From assembly GCF_003265705.1 (NCBI RefSeq), contig NW_020312817.1, positions 33,505,820 to 33,569,819 of the forward strand: 64,000 nucleotides of DNA, read 5' to 3'. This stretch comes from Callorhinus ursinus. Taxonomy: Eukaryota; Chordata; Mammalia; Carnivora; Otariidae. Under the pieces are notes generated by a model that did no database searches, was not told the DNA's origin, and saw nothing but the letters and a program-made list of their open reading frames with translations. Below are positions 9,740 through 21,739 of the stretch, piece after piece. Both the position numbers and the translations under genes were made by a program. Within the stretch, counting starts at the first letter, position 1, and every line of letters begins with the position of its first letter.

Positions 9740-11930
9740 GCCCTATAAGGTCATCCCTGATAGTGTATGAAGTCATCTCAGAGAGTATTGGATTTGGGCT
9801 CGGACTGGCCTATTGGCAAACCTCTTGGTTTCCATGCAGGGTAAGGAGGGCCTCAGTAGCAAAAGTCCCATGGAAGGTTTCCAACAGCCTGGCTTTTATC
9901 TTATGGATTAGAGACTCCAACAGACAGGCATCGACAGCTGTGATGTAACGTGTGGGCTGGCATGCTCCTAGAGACAGCTGCCCTTCACCTGCCAGGTTTT
10001 TAGCAATTACCTGGCCACCTTTTCCTGCACACATTCTCAGGAAAATCTCTTAGGTCAGCCAAAAAAAAAAGCCCTCCCCCAACCCGCATCTCGCAGTTGC
10101 TCTTGGCCAAAAGGGTACAGATGTCTAAGAGTGGATGCATCTATAAAAATTCCGATCAGAGAAAAAGGAAGGGGCTTTCTGAGGTTAAGTCCAAAACATC
10201 ACAATTATATTCAAAAGGTGGTAGAATTATAATTTGTGAAATCAGTGGACACAAAACACTAATACAGGTTTTAGGCAATGCAGCAACTGGAAAGAATTCT
10301 CTGGACTTCAGTTTCTTTCTTTATTAAATTAATACCAAATTCAAATGTTTGGGAGGAGGGGGGGACAGATATCATCTAAACGAAATGGCCTTCTTCATTC
10401 TTTCCTTTCAGGATCTTTTCTCCATCATCAGATTCAAGCAGATCTACCTGACCCTCCCCACTGTCTCCTCAACTGTGTATTTCCATAAAAATTCAGCAGG
10501 AAATAAAGGCTGTTACTATGTTGTTCTGCTGCCTGGCTTTTTTTATATTCTGCCCTGGTCTCCTGAACTCTGTAAGGGTAGGCTGGTTTTCACGGTGCTT
10601 TCAGATCAACTCTTACGTCCTCAGCCAGTTCTTGCTTAGGAATAGCCGTTGTGTCATCCAAATGAGGCTTCAGCACCATAGCAAGAAGACCCAGATGGTC
10701 TTCTGCTCACTACTTATTTTGAATCCAACAGACAACCCCAGCACCTATAGGGTACAGATGTGAAAGGCACATAAGGAAGGACGGGGAAAAGAGATCCAAC
10801 TGAAAAAGCCCAGACACCAGGATGGAAGGGAGAGGGCAGAGGAAGAGGCCATGCACCTGCAACACAGATTTTTGGCAAACTGCCTTTGTAAAGCATGAGG
10901 AAGAGCCCTCCCCACCCCCCGCGGAGGCCTGAAGTGTCATCAGGCAGCAGAGCAATGGGTTCCTTGTGGGAAGCTGGAGCCAGGGTTGACCACCAAGTAG
11001 GACCTGGCTCGGAGAGAAGAAATACGCTTGGCATTCCCGCCAGCCCCAGGCGCAAGGCGACCGAATCTCATTCTATTGATTGTCAGCTGGGGTGATTCAA
11101 AGGAACTCCTTGACTCTCCCTCATCAGGACCTGGAATTCCCTTCTATGTAATTCTTGCTGACTGAAAGCATCAAAGCAAAGCCATTAATTTGTTTCTAAG
11201 GCAACATTAAAGCAACCCTAAGTTCTTATCCACTACCGAGACAAGCACTTTCGAATGCTTTTAGACAAAGAGATGATGCCAGAGGACGACTTTCCTTACC
11301 TGACCATCCATCTAGGGTGCGAATTACTGGTCTGGCCAACAGACTGTGACCCCGTGTTACAATGGAGCTCTCTTCCCACAAGGACTCTCTGCTGTTACTT
11401 TCTTTTTATTTTCAAAGAAGAGAATTTCCTCTTTGTTGCTTAATAAATTGGGACAGGTCCTCTAGAGTCCAGGCAGCGAGAGGTCATTTAAGGGGCTCTC
11501 GCCGTCTGGTTGAACGTATGAGACTCCAGTCAGGATCCTGTGCCATGGCAGGAAACACTCACCTCATTCATCAAAGGAAGACATGGGGTGGTGGTCAGGC
11601 AATGCGGCCAAAAACAGAGAGATGAATTTAGGATTTTAAATAATGAAGAACCTATTGAAAAGTCATGAGATGTAATCCATGGCCCTTTACCCTACTTTGT
11701 TTTTGTGTGTAGAACTTCTTCCTCTTTATGTGCTAATATAATTTATCTCATGGTTCTGTTTATTGCCTTTCTCTCTCTGATAGATGTAAACTCCGTATAG
11801 GAGGAGATTTCTGTCTCTGTCTCTTTTGTTCATTGATGGATCCCCAGTTCCTGGAGCAGAATCTGGCACATAAATGATACATAGCACCTGCTTATTGAAT
11901 GAATAAAATAATTCTCATCAGGTCATGTGC
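9740..11930. other. SLC8A1: Intronic stretch with little assigned sequence
   Basis: Mostly unassigned. A minus-strand CAG|GTAAGG at about 11300 and GAG|GTAAGA at 9293 look like splice donors but have no supporting exon. A MIR/L2-type tail (GGCACATAAATGATACATAGCACCTGC...) sits at 11865-11910. Confidence 0.5.
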
Positions 11931-12015
11931 TGACTCACCAAATCTCTGAAGGTGAATCAGAATCTGGGAGCTGGGACTAGGCATTTGCATTTAAAAATGT
12001 GCCCTGCGTGAAGCA
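11930..12015. repeat. Possible MER5-type hAT fragment
   Basis: AATCAGAATCTGGGAGCTGGGACTAGGCATTTGCATTT resembles the middle of MER5. It is short and diverged. Confidence 0.4.
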
Positions 12016-12599
12016 GACACCCCTTAAAATGAGCAGATGCCAGTATCACACTGAAAAGCCAATGGCAGTATTAAATGGAGGAGAGGAAATGTGATTCAGG
12101 CTTATGGGCAGAGAACCTCAGGCTGGAAAAACTGACCTCCAGCATAGAGAATGGGGCTCTGACATTTCCCCCAGCAACCTGGGGGCGGGTCCTCCTCCAT
12201 GAGCCCTAGCTTGCTGATTTCTTTTGGAATGCCAAGTTCATCTGCTCTGTTGAGAGGGTCGGGATATTTCGGACATCCTCAACAAAGCATATCTTCTCCT
12301 TCCAGTGCAATAAGAAGACATCTGGTCAAGCACCCACCAAAAATGAGCTCCATTATAGAAGCCTCATAAAAGTGAAAGTGCATCACGAATTTAAATTTAT
12401 CAACTCTGCATACCGGCATGGAAATAGGAGTAAGAGAAAGAAAGCTGGGGAATAAAGAGAGTCTTTCAATAGTAAATAAGTAGAGAGGAATTCAAAGGGA
12501 AGCTGCTCTGCTAATCTTGGGCCAGGACTGTCCTCAGATTAATTTTGCCAGTGCCAAGGACAGAGTAAGGGCCCCACTTACGGTCATAAATTGGCATTT

Positions 12600-12840
12600 A
12601 TGACAATAATGACTGAAACCATTGACTGAGCACTTGCTTTGTCCCAGGTGCTTCACTGACTGCTTTGCATTCACCGTCCCTAACCTTTCTAACAATACCG
12701 GAAGGAGGTATTATTGTTCTCATTTTAGAAATGAGAAAAATAAATGGTTCATAAAAGTAAACTGACTGACACTGTACAAACAGAAGGGAACTAGGATTTT
12801 GATCCAGGCACTTCGCGTTAATTATGCCATCGTGCTTTCC
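12600..12840 (-). repeat. MIR SINE
   Basis: TGAGCACTTGCTTTGTCCCAGG, GGAGGTATTATTGTTCTCATTTTAGAAATGAG and TTTTGATCCAGGCACTTCG follow MIR order in reverse orientation. Confidence 0.75.
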
Positions 12841-12844
12841 ACAA

Positions 12845-14110
12845 TGGCAGCATCTTTTTATTTGTTTTCGCTACCTAGGTGAACAATACTGTTCTCTGGT
12901 AGCAGAGAGCTCCCTACTTAGATACTTAGTGCAGAGTAACCTTTCCATGCTGCCCTGCTTTCCCCCTGAATAAATGCATGTCATTTGCACTACCTTCTCA
13001 AGAGCCTTCATGTTTGCCTCTCCTGTCTCATGCCTCCCCACCCACTGAGCAAGGGTTTTGTAAGCACTCCTCTTCGTCACTGTAGCAAGGGAAAGATGAT
13101 CCATTTGGGGGATCATCAGCTAAAAACTGAGGTCTGAAGTCACTCCAAAGTCGTGTAATAATCTCAAGGTTTTTCCATTTGGTCAGGAGAAAAGAAAATA
13201 GAGAAAGGAATCCTAGCAGTGGGTAAGCAAAATTAAAATAAAAGATGGGTGGAGTTGGGGAGAATGATACTGAATTTTAGCATAACAAGTGAATACTTTG
13301 CTCTAATAACAATAAATCAGTATTTTTTTTTTTTTTCAAGAATTTCAGCAGAGCTCACAAATCTGCTGTCTTGGGGTCAAGACTTTTTTTTTTTTTTTTT
13401 TAATTTTAAACCAGTAAGTAATTCAAAGTGACAGGAAAACAACACATTCGTTCATGGTTGTGTCTGCCAAGCTTTCTTAGCCAGATACTGTGTTAAAAAG
13501 ATGAATAAGATAATATCCTCCAAGAAGCTCCCATTCTAGTGGGGTATTACAAAAGCCAAGGTGTGAGTCTCCTTTCTGCTACAGAACTCTTTCATTTCTA
13601 GAGAACCCCAGAAAAGGGGAGACTTTCCGGGCATTCAGAGAGTGAGATCATGGGTACACCTTGACACACTCGAAGTGGACCACCTCATTCCCAGGTTAAC
13701 GCACCTGAGCTCTTGGGTTAACACAACCAGGTTTCTAGAAACCTCAGACCGCTCAGCCTATAGTTCTACCACCCAGGGTTTTCAAGTGTCATGAACTCCC
13801 GGAGTGAGGGCCTTGGATCACCTTGTCTGTACTCTGTGCCTCTTTCAGGAGCCTTGTGACGGACAATAATAACCATTTCAGATAATAATTTGTTCACCAT
13901 CCACTGTGAAGAGAAAGAGCCACCTTTCTTTGATGTCTGACCTTACACACCGGGAACTAAAAAATGAGGTCACATGCATGCATTTATATCTGGGTCACCA
14001 AAAAAGATTTACTACCTAAAAATATTTTCCACACTAGCTTGTGGACATTTAACCTTAAGAAACGTGTGTGTGTTTTTCTGAGTGAAGGACAGCCGTCTCT
14101 CTATTTCTAC
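12845..14110. other. SLC8A1: Intronic stretch with no assigned feature
   Basis: Unassigned sequence with two T-homopolymer tracts (13322-13336, 13384-13401). No coding potential seen. Confidence 0.5.
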
Positions 14111-14119
14111 TTCTAGAAA

Positions 14120-14380
14120 GTGAACCGGTCATTTATTCATCAAGCATTCATTGAGTGGCGTCTGTGCGCAAAGCACCAAACCAAACGCTGAGGGGCTTAC
14201 AAAGGTAATTGCACCTGTGCCTGATGAACCGACAGTGTTCAAGCAACTCAACTAGTTACTCAAATGGCCATGAGTACTAGGAAGGATGTGGAGGATTCCC
14301 TAGAAGGAGAGGATTGGAAGGATAATGAAAGCTGGAGAGAGTGAGAGCACATCCCAGAAGGAAGGCATGATGTGCGTAAA
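14120..14380. repeat. L2-like fragment
   Basis: CATTTATTCATCAAGCATTCATTGAGTGGCGTCTGTGCGC followed by GGGGCTTACAAAGG resembles the common L2-type 3' region. Low certainty. Confidence 0.4.
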
Positions 14381-14389
14381 GGCGTAGAG

Positions 14390-14545
14390 CGCTGCTTCTT
14401 CAACTTAAGTTCACCTAAGCATCACCTGGGAAATTCATTAATATGCAGATAGCTGGGTGCTGCCATCAGATGTACAGTAGCTCTAAAGAGGAAACCCAAA
14501 TTTGAACTTTAATAAGCACCCCAGCTGATTTGATATAGGCAGTCT
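14390..14545. mobile_element. MER5A-like hAT DNA transposon fragment
   Basis: The blocks CACCTAAGCATCACCTGGGAAATTC, ATGCAGATAGCTGGGTGC and TAATAAGCACCCCAGCTGATT follow MER5A order. Confidence 0.6.
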
Positions 14546-14549
14546 TGGC

Positions 14550-16020
14550 ACCGCCCCTTAGGGGCACTGGCATAAAGGGCAGAACTGGGTAGAGAGAAGA
14601 AGGGGCATGGGGCATCTTTAGCAAATACAGACTGCAGAGCACCGAGACAAGATGCTTGACCAAAGGTAGTGCCTAAAAATTAGAAGATAGTGTTTCTTGC
14701 CATATCAGTAAAACGTCAATGTGAAATAATATATCAGAAGGGCTTTCCTTCTCACAGATTGGGACTCCAGACAGCATCAAAATATGGAGGCCCTTGGTGA
14801 GTTGGGGGGAGACAGGAGGGCGGACGATGGAGAAGAATGAACCCTAATGGGAGATCACAGGGGCCCCGAAAAGAGGAGGTTAAAGCATTGGGAGTAACTT
14901 ACACCTACTTCATAACTTTGCCAAGGGCTAGCTCTGCCCTCTTTAAATAGAAACAGCTAAGGACTGCTAGGACCCTACATCAATACGTGACAAAGACCCA
15001 GGATAAATGGAAGTCTCTGGAGACCTTCTATCCAGGTTCCATGCACAATTCCTGAATAAAGTAGACAGTATGTAGAAACATAAACCCCAAACCTGAATCC
15101 TTGGGTGGTGAGGAAAATTGTGCTCTTTAAATCATAGGGTCTTTATGGGGTATCACCACTCCCTTTGTTCACCTCAACTCAAGGGTAAATCTTTGTGGTC
15201 ACTTTCTGCATTCTAGTCTGTCTCTTGGGACTAGAGATATTTAATACAGAATCTAATTTCAAGCTACATGATAGGAACATCCAGAATGCCTTTTAAAAAA
15301 AAAAATCTTTCTTAACAAGGAAAATGCTGGTTATGTGAGCAGAAGCTGGTGAATTTCATCAGTTTTTTCCCTGAGTCATTAAGCTTCATCTTCAAGTAGA
15401 TTACTTTTCAGGAGATGGAACCCTATCAACTTGAAGTTTGTAAGTCTTTTAAATTTTCCTGCATAGTGTCAAATCACAGTCTTTGAAAGAATAAGATGCT
15501 CTTGAAAAAAGCAGAAGGAAGAAAAAAATATTTTTTTTAGATTCAAGTTAATAGATGCTCATGTAATGGTGACCCTTCATCAGTATTCTGTACAACAATT
15601 TTCTAAAGTTTCTGACAATATACACAGTGACATGGCCCTAAGACCAGGTATATATGTACATAGAACAAATAAATTTTTTAAATGGAAGCAGCTTAGAAAG
15701 GAACTGGCCAAACTTTAGTATTTATAGGAATAATTGAGTAGCTTATAGGAAAACATGAAATTTTTATACAAATCCCTGAGCACAGTTTATGAAACATAGT
15801 TTCTCCACTAGATAAAGCATCTAATGAAGATGCCCTTTACACCAATCCCATATACCTATATTCGAAGGATATTTGAAGAATCCACCTTCTCTGGAAGAGT
15901 TGAGAAAAAAAGTCAGTGGAGGAAGAAATGCCAATCATTTAATTATTTCATTAGCAAGTGAAGACAGTAACTTCTGCCTTTTAAGCAAGGACTGCTTTCA
16001 TCAATATCAATGACTTACGT
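14550..16020. other. SLC8A1: Intronic stretch with no assigned feature
   Basis: AT-rich unique-looking sequence. No repeat family, RNA gene or coding exon recognised. Confidence 0.5.
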
Positions 16021-16024
16021 GAGA

Positions 16025-16375
16025 ACACTCAGTCACTCATTCATTCAACAAACCCTGAATGTCTATTACGTGCCTGGAGTGGGAGAGACAGGGGGCTAGA
16101 GCCATGAAGTAAACAGATACAATCTCTCCCCTCCTGGAATGTATTAGGTAGCTGGGAAGACAAAGGACAGACGTTAATTTAAGTTATTTCCAAAAGAAAC
16201 ATCATTATCAACTCGGCTAAATGTTGTAAAGGCAAGAACACTGTCCTCCAAGACTAAGTAATGGAGGACCTGACCTACTAGGGTATCAGGGAAGGTTTTT
16301 CCTGAAGAAATAACATGTGAGCTGAAAATAAAGATAGTCAGCAAAAAGGCAGGCCAAAGATTGTTGGAGGGCCAG
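16025..16375. repeat. L2-like interspersed repeat
   Basis: TCATTCATTCAACAAACCCTGAATGTCTATTACGTGCCTGG, then AAGTAAACAGATACAATCTC, then GGAAGGTTTTTCCTGAAGAA. Same block order as the copy at 8.0-8.9 kb. Confidence 0.5.
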
Positions 16376-16522
16376 GTCTTGGGTTAAACTTTTTGCAATT
16401 CACCTTCTCTGTAATGGGGTTACTCACAGACCTACCTTCTTGGATATGCTGTGGGGGGGGAGTGAGACCATGTTCAGAAAGTACTTAAAGCGGGGGATGG
16501 GGAAGCGGTGCACAGGGTGGGC

Positions 16523-16726
16523 GGGCACCTGGGTGGCTCAGTTGGTTAAGCAGCCGACTCTTGACTTCAGCTCAGATCATGACCTCAGGATTCTGGGATT
16601 GAGCCCCACACGCGGCTCCTTGCTCAGTGGGGAGTCTGCCTGAGATTCTCTCTCTCCCTCTCTCTCTGACCCTCCCCCTTCTCTCTCTCTCTTTTTCTGG
16701 AATAAATAAATCTCTTTTTAAAAAAA
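16523..16726 (+). mobile_element. CanSINE
   Basis: Forward orientation: GGGCACCTGGGTGGCTCAG head, CT-rich region, then AATAAATAAATCTC and a poly-A tail. It carries ACTCTTGACTTC in place of the younger TGCCTTCGGCTC block, which suggests an older subfamily. No clear target duplication. Confidence 0.93.
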
Positions 16727-16834
16727 GAACACACTCAAAGTGGCTTCTGTTATTTTTTTGAGACTTGCCCCTCTGAGGTCACAATCACATAATTGCCGTT
16801 AATCTCATTCTACCACGGTGCTGGGGGCAATGTG

Positions 16835-16990
16835 GTGGACAGAGGATCATTGGTCCGGGGTCCAAAAGAAATGAGTGCTGGTCTCAGCTCTCAAGTACCA
16901 GTCCTGTGGCCTTGGACAAGGCATTTTCCCTTTCTCAACCTGATCTGTAAAACTGGGGAATTTTGGTAACAATAGGAATACCTAATACCC
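16835..16990 (+). repeat. MIR SINE
   Basis: Ordered MIR blocks: CCTGTGGCCTTGGACAAGGCA, CTCAACCTGATCTGTAAAACTGGGG, TAACAATAGGAATACCTA. Confidence 0.8.
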
Positions 16991-17439
16991 TAATCCCTCA
17001 ATTTGGCATTCAAGGTCATCATCCATAATACAGCATGTGTCTACGTTCCCAGGTTACTGTCCCTAGTAATCAACTGAGCTACTAAATAAAAATTACCCAA
17101 ATATGTACCATGTTTTCCTTTCTCATGCTTTTCTATCTGCCCGCCATGATCCATCTTAAATGTCCAATTTCCCTTCATAAAACTGCTTTTACTGCTAGGA
17201 AAGCCCCTGAAAGCCACCTAACTCTGCCTCTTACCCCCCTTTTCCCAACACAAAAACTCAGACCATGATAACTTTAAAGACTTTTTCAAAGGCACACATC
17301 TCCGATTTGACAGAGTTAGGCTCTAAAACCAGGTCTCAGTTTCTAGGCCACCTCTCTTTGCACGACACCAACCCCAACTGCTGGGATTCTTCAAGCTCAC
17401 TGATACTGCCTTTGTGTCTCTCACAGTCTAGCTGTGTGT

Positions 17440-17758
17440 CAGGAGGTGGTGAACTAGGGCCAACAGGTCAAATGTAGCCCGCCACTTAGTTTTCTAAGGC
17501 CCATTTCATTAATTTTTTTTTTTACTTTGTTAAATAATTGAAACAATGAAAAAAAACAACGTTTAGTGATGTGAAAATTATACGGTGTTCAAATTTCAGT
17601 GTCAATAAATAATGTTTTACGGCACACAGCATGTCCATTCACTTAAGGATTGTCAATGGGTGTGACAGCTATGACAAGTAATGGTCACGGATCCTGTGGT
17701 CCACGAAGCCAAAAGTGTTTACTATGTGGCCCTTTGAAAAACAGGTTTGTGACCTCTG
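17440..17758 (+). mobile_element. Non-autonomous hAT-type DNA transposon
   Basis: It starts CAGGAGGTGGTGAACTAGGGCC and ends GTTTGTGACCTCTG, with the diagnostic internal blocks ATGTAGCCCGCCACTTAGTTTT and TTTACTATGTGGCCCTTTGAAAA. Flanks give at best a 5 of 8 target-duplication match, so the ends are approximate. The subfamily name is not assigned. Confidence 0.65.
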
Positions 17759-17884
17759 GTATATGTCATGATATGTGTCCTTATCTTCCTCCTCTGTGTG
17801 GCAAACTCCCACAGTTAGCATGTTCATATGAAGGCACGCAGGCAGGGACAGAGACTCTCTCACTATTCATCTCAAGAAATAAGA

Positions 17885-18065
17885 ACAAATCCTTATTGAG
17901 GACTCACGTGCCAGAAACTGTTCCAAATGTTTTACAAGTATTAATGTATTATTCCTCAAAAAAAAAAACCCACATGGCTTTTTACTATTGTCATTCCCAT
18001 TTAATAGATGAGCAGAATGAGGCCCAGAGAAGTGAAGTACCCAGCACGATCTTAAACATGCCATT
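17885..18065 (-). repeat. MIR SINE interrupted by an A-tract
   Basis: TTATTGAGGACTCACGTGCCAG, then TAATAGATGAGCAGAATGAGGCCCAGAGAAGTGAAG in reverse MIR order. Confidence 0.75.
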
Positions 18066-18069
18066 TGTT

Positions 18070-19286
18070 GGATCCAAATAAATATTATGACTGTCATGAT
18101 ATGCCTGTTGACTTCAGAGAACTGTAGCCTGGGTATTCCAGGGTCCCTCACTTTGTTAATCAATACCCTCAACCTAGAAGCCAAAGTCACCATTCTCTTT
18201 CCACCTTGGGGAACCATTAGGAGACATCCAGGGACTCCTGAGGCCAGAAAACACAGATGCATTCCTGGAGGCCTTCCACTTGTCAGACAAAAAAGGAAGA
18301 TGTGACTTTGGTGACATGACCTCAGAACCCTAGATCTGAATTCAACTATCTCCTATTTCACTCTCAAAAGTCATTTATTTTCATGTGGCCTTCATTTGCT
18401 CATTTGTTTAGAAAGAACTATTTGATTTCTGCTGTTCCTTCCAGAGCTAGCTGTGGTTCCAAGCAGCAAGAGCACGGAGAAGGAGAAGCTCTTAGAAGGG
18501 GCTGCTGACAGGTGCAGGGCCAGGAGGAGAGAGGAGAGAGGCAGTGACGCGCCACCAACTCTGCCCAGGACCAATTCACAAATTTCAGCTCTAGGGAGCT
18601 CACGTGCCCCAATATCTGGCAGGTAGGTTATTTTGGAAGAGTGACTTGGAACTTCTGAGAGACATATGATATATGACTTAGCACGTCTCCAGACTCTATC
18701 CTTTTGCCTCTGCCCAATGCTATTCACTTTGGGGGCCCTACCGTGGGTCTATGCAGGAAGTTTAGGTTTGCGGGCAAGGGGAAGCAGTCGGATTCTCTAA
18801 ACTTGCTCTTGGAACTAGATGCTCTACCTCGAGCAGGGCAGAGCTGCAGCAGGCCCTGGGTCCTGTGCTTTATGGGGAAGTGGTAATGAGCAGGAGTTCA
18901 AGAATCTCAAGGGAGAAAGCACCAGAGCCATTCGGTGCCACAAAAAAAAAAAAAAAAAAAGGAAAATCACCTGTAATGGCCCAGAAAACATAACCATCAA
19001 ATTTAAGGGAGGAAGGGGATGGCAGGTGGTCTGTCCTTTGCCTGACCTCTCAGACTGTTACAGTATCTCTCTTTAAAGGCCATGCTGGAAATTCACCCTG
19101 AATTTTGGCTTCACTTGTAAAATGCGTGTGAGCAGTGGCGTATGTTATCCTTTGTTCCAGATCCACGGTTCCCATGGCATGGTTCTGACTGGGACACACA
19201 GCTGATCTGAAAAGCCCTAATGTTGCCCCAGGGTTGTCCTTGTCATAAATTAGCTGGGGCTGGTTTACAGGCTTCAAAAATAGCTA
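18070..19286. other. SLC8A1: Intronic stretch with no assigned feature
   Basis: Unassigned sequence with a pure A18-19 run at about 18942-18960. No gene supported. Confidence 0.5.
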
Positions 19287-19301
19287 GGCTTCATTTATTT
19301 T

Positions 19302-19522
19302 TTTTTTAAAGATTTATTTATTTATTTGAGAGAGAGCAAGCGCCTGTGTGTGCGTGGGCAGCAGGGAGTGGCGGGGAGGGGCAGAGGAGAGTCTCAAGCT
19401 GAATATGATCACGGAGCCCCATGTGGGGTTGGCCGCGGGGCTGCATCTAACAACCCTAAGATCATCACCTGAGCCGAAACCAAGAATCGGGTGCTTAACT
19501 GACTGCGCCACCCAGGCACCCT
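19302..19522 (-). mobile_element. CanSINE
   Basis: Reverse orientation: T-rich tail, AAAGATTTATTTATTTATTTGAG, head ending GACTGCGCCACCCAGGCACC. A 14-bp target duplication GGCTTCATTTATTT / GGCTTTATTTATTT (19287-19300, 19523-19536) has one mismatch. Confidence 0.93.
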
Positions 19523-19724
19523 GGCTTTATTTATTTTAGAAGCCCTTTTCACTCTTGGAAAATAAACTGAAATGCCTCCTCCCCCATGAAGCCTCTTCCA
19601 ATATTCTCTTCTTCCTTCCAACTCTGCAGCATTTTGCTCATTAGACAGTTGTAGCAATATTTCCCAGTTGGTTCAGCATTTAGGTGTTCTAGACCATGAC
19701 AACCTTAAGAAGAGAGAACATGGC

Positions 19725-20030
19725 ACAAAGAACATGGCTTTTGAACAGCATCAAAAACTCGTACTATCACCTATTAACCCTCAGGTAAGTTATTTAACAG
19801 AGCCATAGTCTTCATTTTTATATCATGATAAGGATGCTTCCTTGCAGGGCACTTATAAGCATTAAATGAGAAAACACATTCCGAGTGCTTAGATTGGCCC
19901 TGGGCATACAATGGGCACTCAGCAAATGTCAAATAACTCCTCTTCATCATCTGCATTCTCTGAAAAGCCCAGGGCAGTGCCTTGCATACAGTGAGTGCTC
20001 AATAAATATCACAGTTGGTTTGTAGTAAAT
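19725..20030 (+). repeat. MIR SINE and MIR/L2-type tail
   Basis: CTCAGGTAAGTTATTTAACAGAGCC, GCATTAAATGAGAAAACAC and GGGCACTCAGCAAATG follow MIR order. A second TGCATACAGTGAGTGCTCAATAAATA end lies at 19980-20010. Confidence 0.7.
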
Positions 20031-20701
20031 TGCTGAATCACCCTCTTGTCTGTCTGACTTCATCTCACGTTAGATTCCATGAAGAAATTATTAATTATTC
20101 TGACTTCACATGTAATGACATCCACTGAGTGATTATGTTTTAGGTCTTTTTTTAAAATTAAGATGAATTCTAATATTTAAATTTATTTTTCTATCTCTAT
20201 TATATATGCAAGAAACCATTTGTCTGAACTGGTATTGCATGTGTATTTTATAGGTTACTGGTATGAATATTCCAAAACAGCATATAGTAGAAGCCATTCA
20301 AGATTTTAAAGATATCATTTCTCACTGGGGAACATAATTTGCCCATTCTCAGAAGAATTCAAAAGGCTACATTTTCCAGAAAGGATCAAATTTTTGATAG
20401 CTTTGCTGCCCCAGAAGTAAAATTTCAGTGTGGGAGTGCATCGCTGTCTCTGTCTGGCTACTCTCTACTCCCTCCGTCAGCGGCCCCATTGCTGGGCACG
20501 CAGGTCCTCACACTTCCCCACCAGAAGGAGCCTCTGAGGGCACAAACTGGGCACCAACCCAGTTTCAAAAACTACTTTCACTTCCTCTGTACCTTCCTGT
20601 GTTCCAGGCCCTCAGGACTTTTCTGTCAGCTGACCTGATAAACCAATACAAGTTAGCAGACAAACAAATGACAGTGGTCTATAAGAATTAAAGGTAGCTC
20701 T

Positions 20702-20898
20702 GGGCGCCTGGGTGGCTCAGTTGGTTAAGCGACTGCCTTCGGCTCAGGTCATGATCCTGGAGTCCCGAGATCGAGTCCCACATCGGGCTCCCCGCTCAGC
20801 AGGGAGTCTGCTTCTCCCTCTGACCCTCTTCCCTCTCGTGCTCTCTATCTCTCATTCTCTCTCTCTCAAGTAAATAAATAAAATCTTTTAAAAAAAAA
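20702..20898 (+). mobile_element. Young CanSINE with a perfect 19-bp target duplication
   Basis: GGGCGCCTGGGTGGCTCAG head to AAATAAAATCTTTT plus poly-A. Target duplication AAGAATTAAAGGTAGCTCT at 20683-20701 and 20899-20917, without mismatch, so insertion is recent. Confidence 0.97.
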
Positions 20899-20919
20899 AA
20901 GAATTAAAGGTAGCTCTTT

Positions 20920-21590
20920 CCTAAGTGATGTCATTGCATTTTATTAGGGATCTACTAGATAGAATTACTGTATTCCAATTAATGTCTAATAGTGAGAATT
21001 TCTGATCTTATGTTGGTGGATGGATAAATGCTTCCACCCCAAGGATGTTTTGCACCGCCCACCTCCAGATCACTTTACACGTGGCTGCCTATAATGCACT
21101 GGCCCTTGACCACAAACACATTTCCTTCACTTCAGCTGCCAGTCAGGACTTTTCTCCTTCCACACGTCCTCCTCCTCCTCCTCCTGAAATTGGCTAGACA
21201 GTTTCAGATAAAGAGAAAATGTGATTCTCTTGAACCTTTGTCTCTCTTGTTCTGTACTACACTCTCTTGGCTAGGCAGATCAAAGGACTATCACAGAGTG
21301 GATATAAAACACTTAGAGTTCAATAAGAGTCGTCAGCAAGGAGAGTCTACACAAAACACTTGAGGCAGCAAGGGCTGCAAGCAACTGTCTCCCCAGTTGA
21401 GTCAACACACTGGAAGAAGGCACCCGATCTCCTCATTTGTATTCTGACCTGCTCTTGATGAAAACATGCCAGTGAGAGTAGCTTACCCTAGAAGTCTCCA
21501 GTTCAGAAGATAGGTTGTTTGATTTACAAACTTCACTGAGAACCTAATTATTGATTAGTTTAAGTCTTCAAAATATGTGTTGTAGGAAAT
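20920..21590. other. SLC8A1: Intronic stretch with no assigned feature
   Basis: Unique-looking sequence with a short (CCT)n run at about 21168-21185. Nothing else recognised. Confidence 0.5.
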
Positions 21591-21596
21591 ATATTT

Positions 21597-21627
21597 TGTG
21601 GTGTGTGTGTGTGTGTGTGTGTGTGTG
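21597..21627. repeat. (GT)n microsatellite
   Basis: About 15 GT units followed by GCACGCA; a GA-rich stretch follows it to 21740. Confidence 0.95.
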
Positions 21628-21739
21628 CACGCATGAGAGCCTAAGGAGGGAGGGAGGGCGGCAGTAAAAGAGAGAGAGAGATGGAGACACAGACCCAGAC
21701 ACACAGGGAAAGAGGTATCTTTTGGAAGAGAAAGAAAGA

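Noticed and set aside
11290..11305. Minus-strand CAG|GTAAGG as a splice donor of a hidden exon; similar sites near 9293, 27238, 42603 and 48678
   Set aside because: Good donor matches occur by chance several times in 60 kb, and none has a paired acceptor, coding frame or promoter signal. The one at 27238 lies inside a MER5A element.
20702..20780. tRNA-like sequences in the SINE heads as tRNA genes
   Set aside because: They are CanSINE promoter heads: no intact cloverleaf or anticodon arm, with SINE tail and target duplications.
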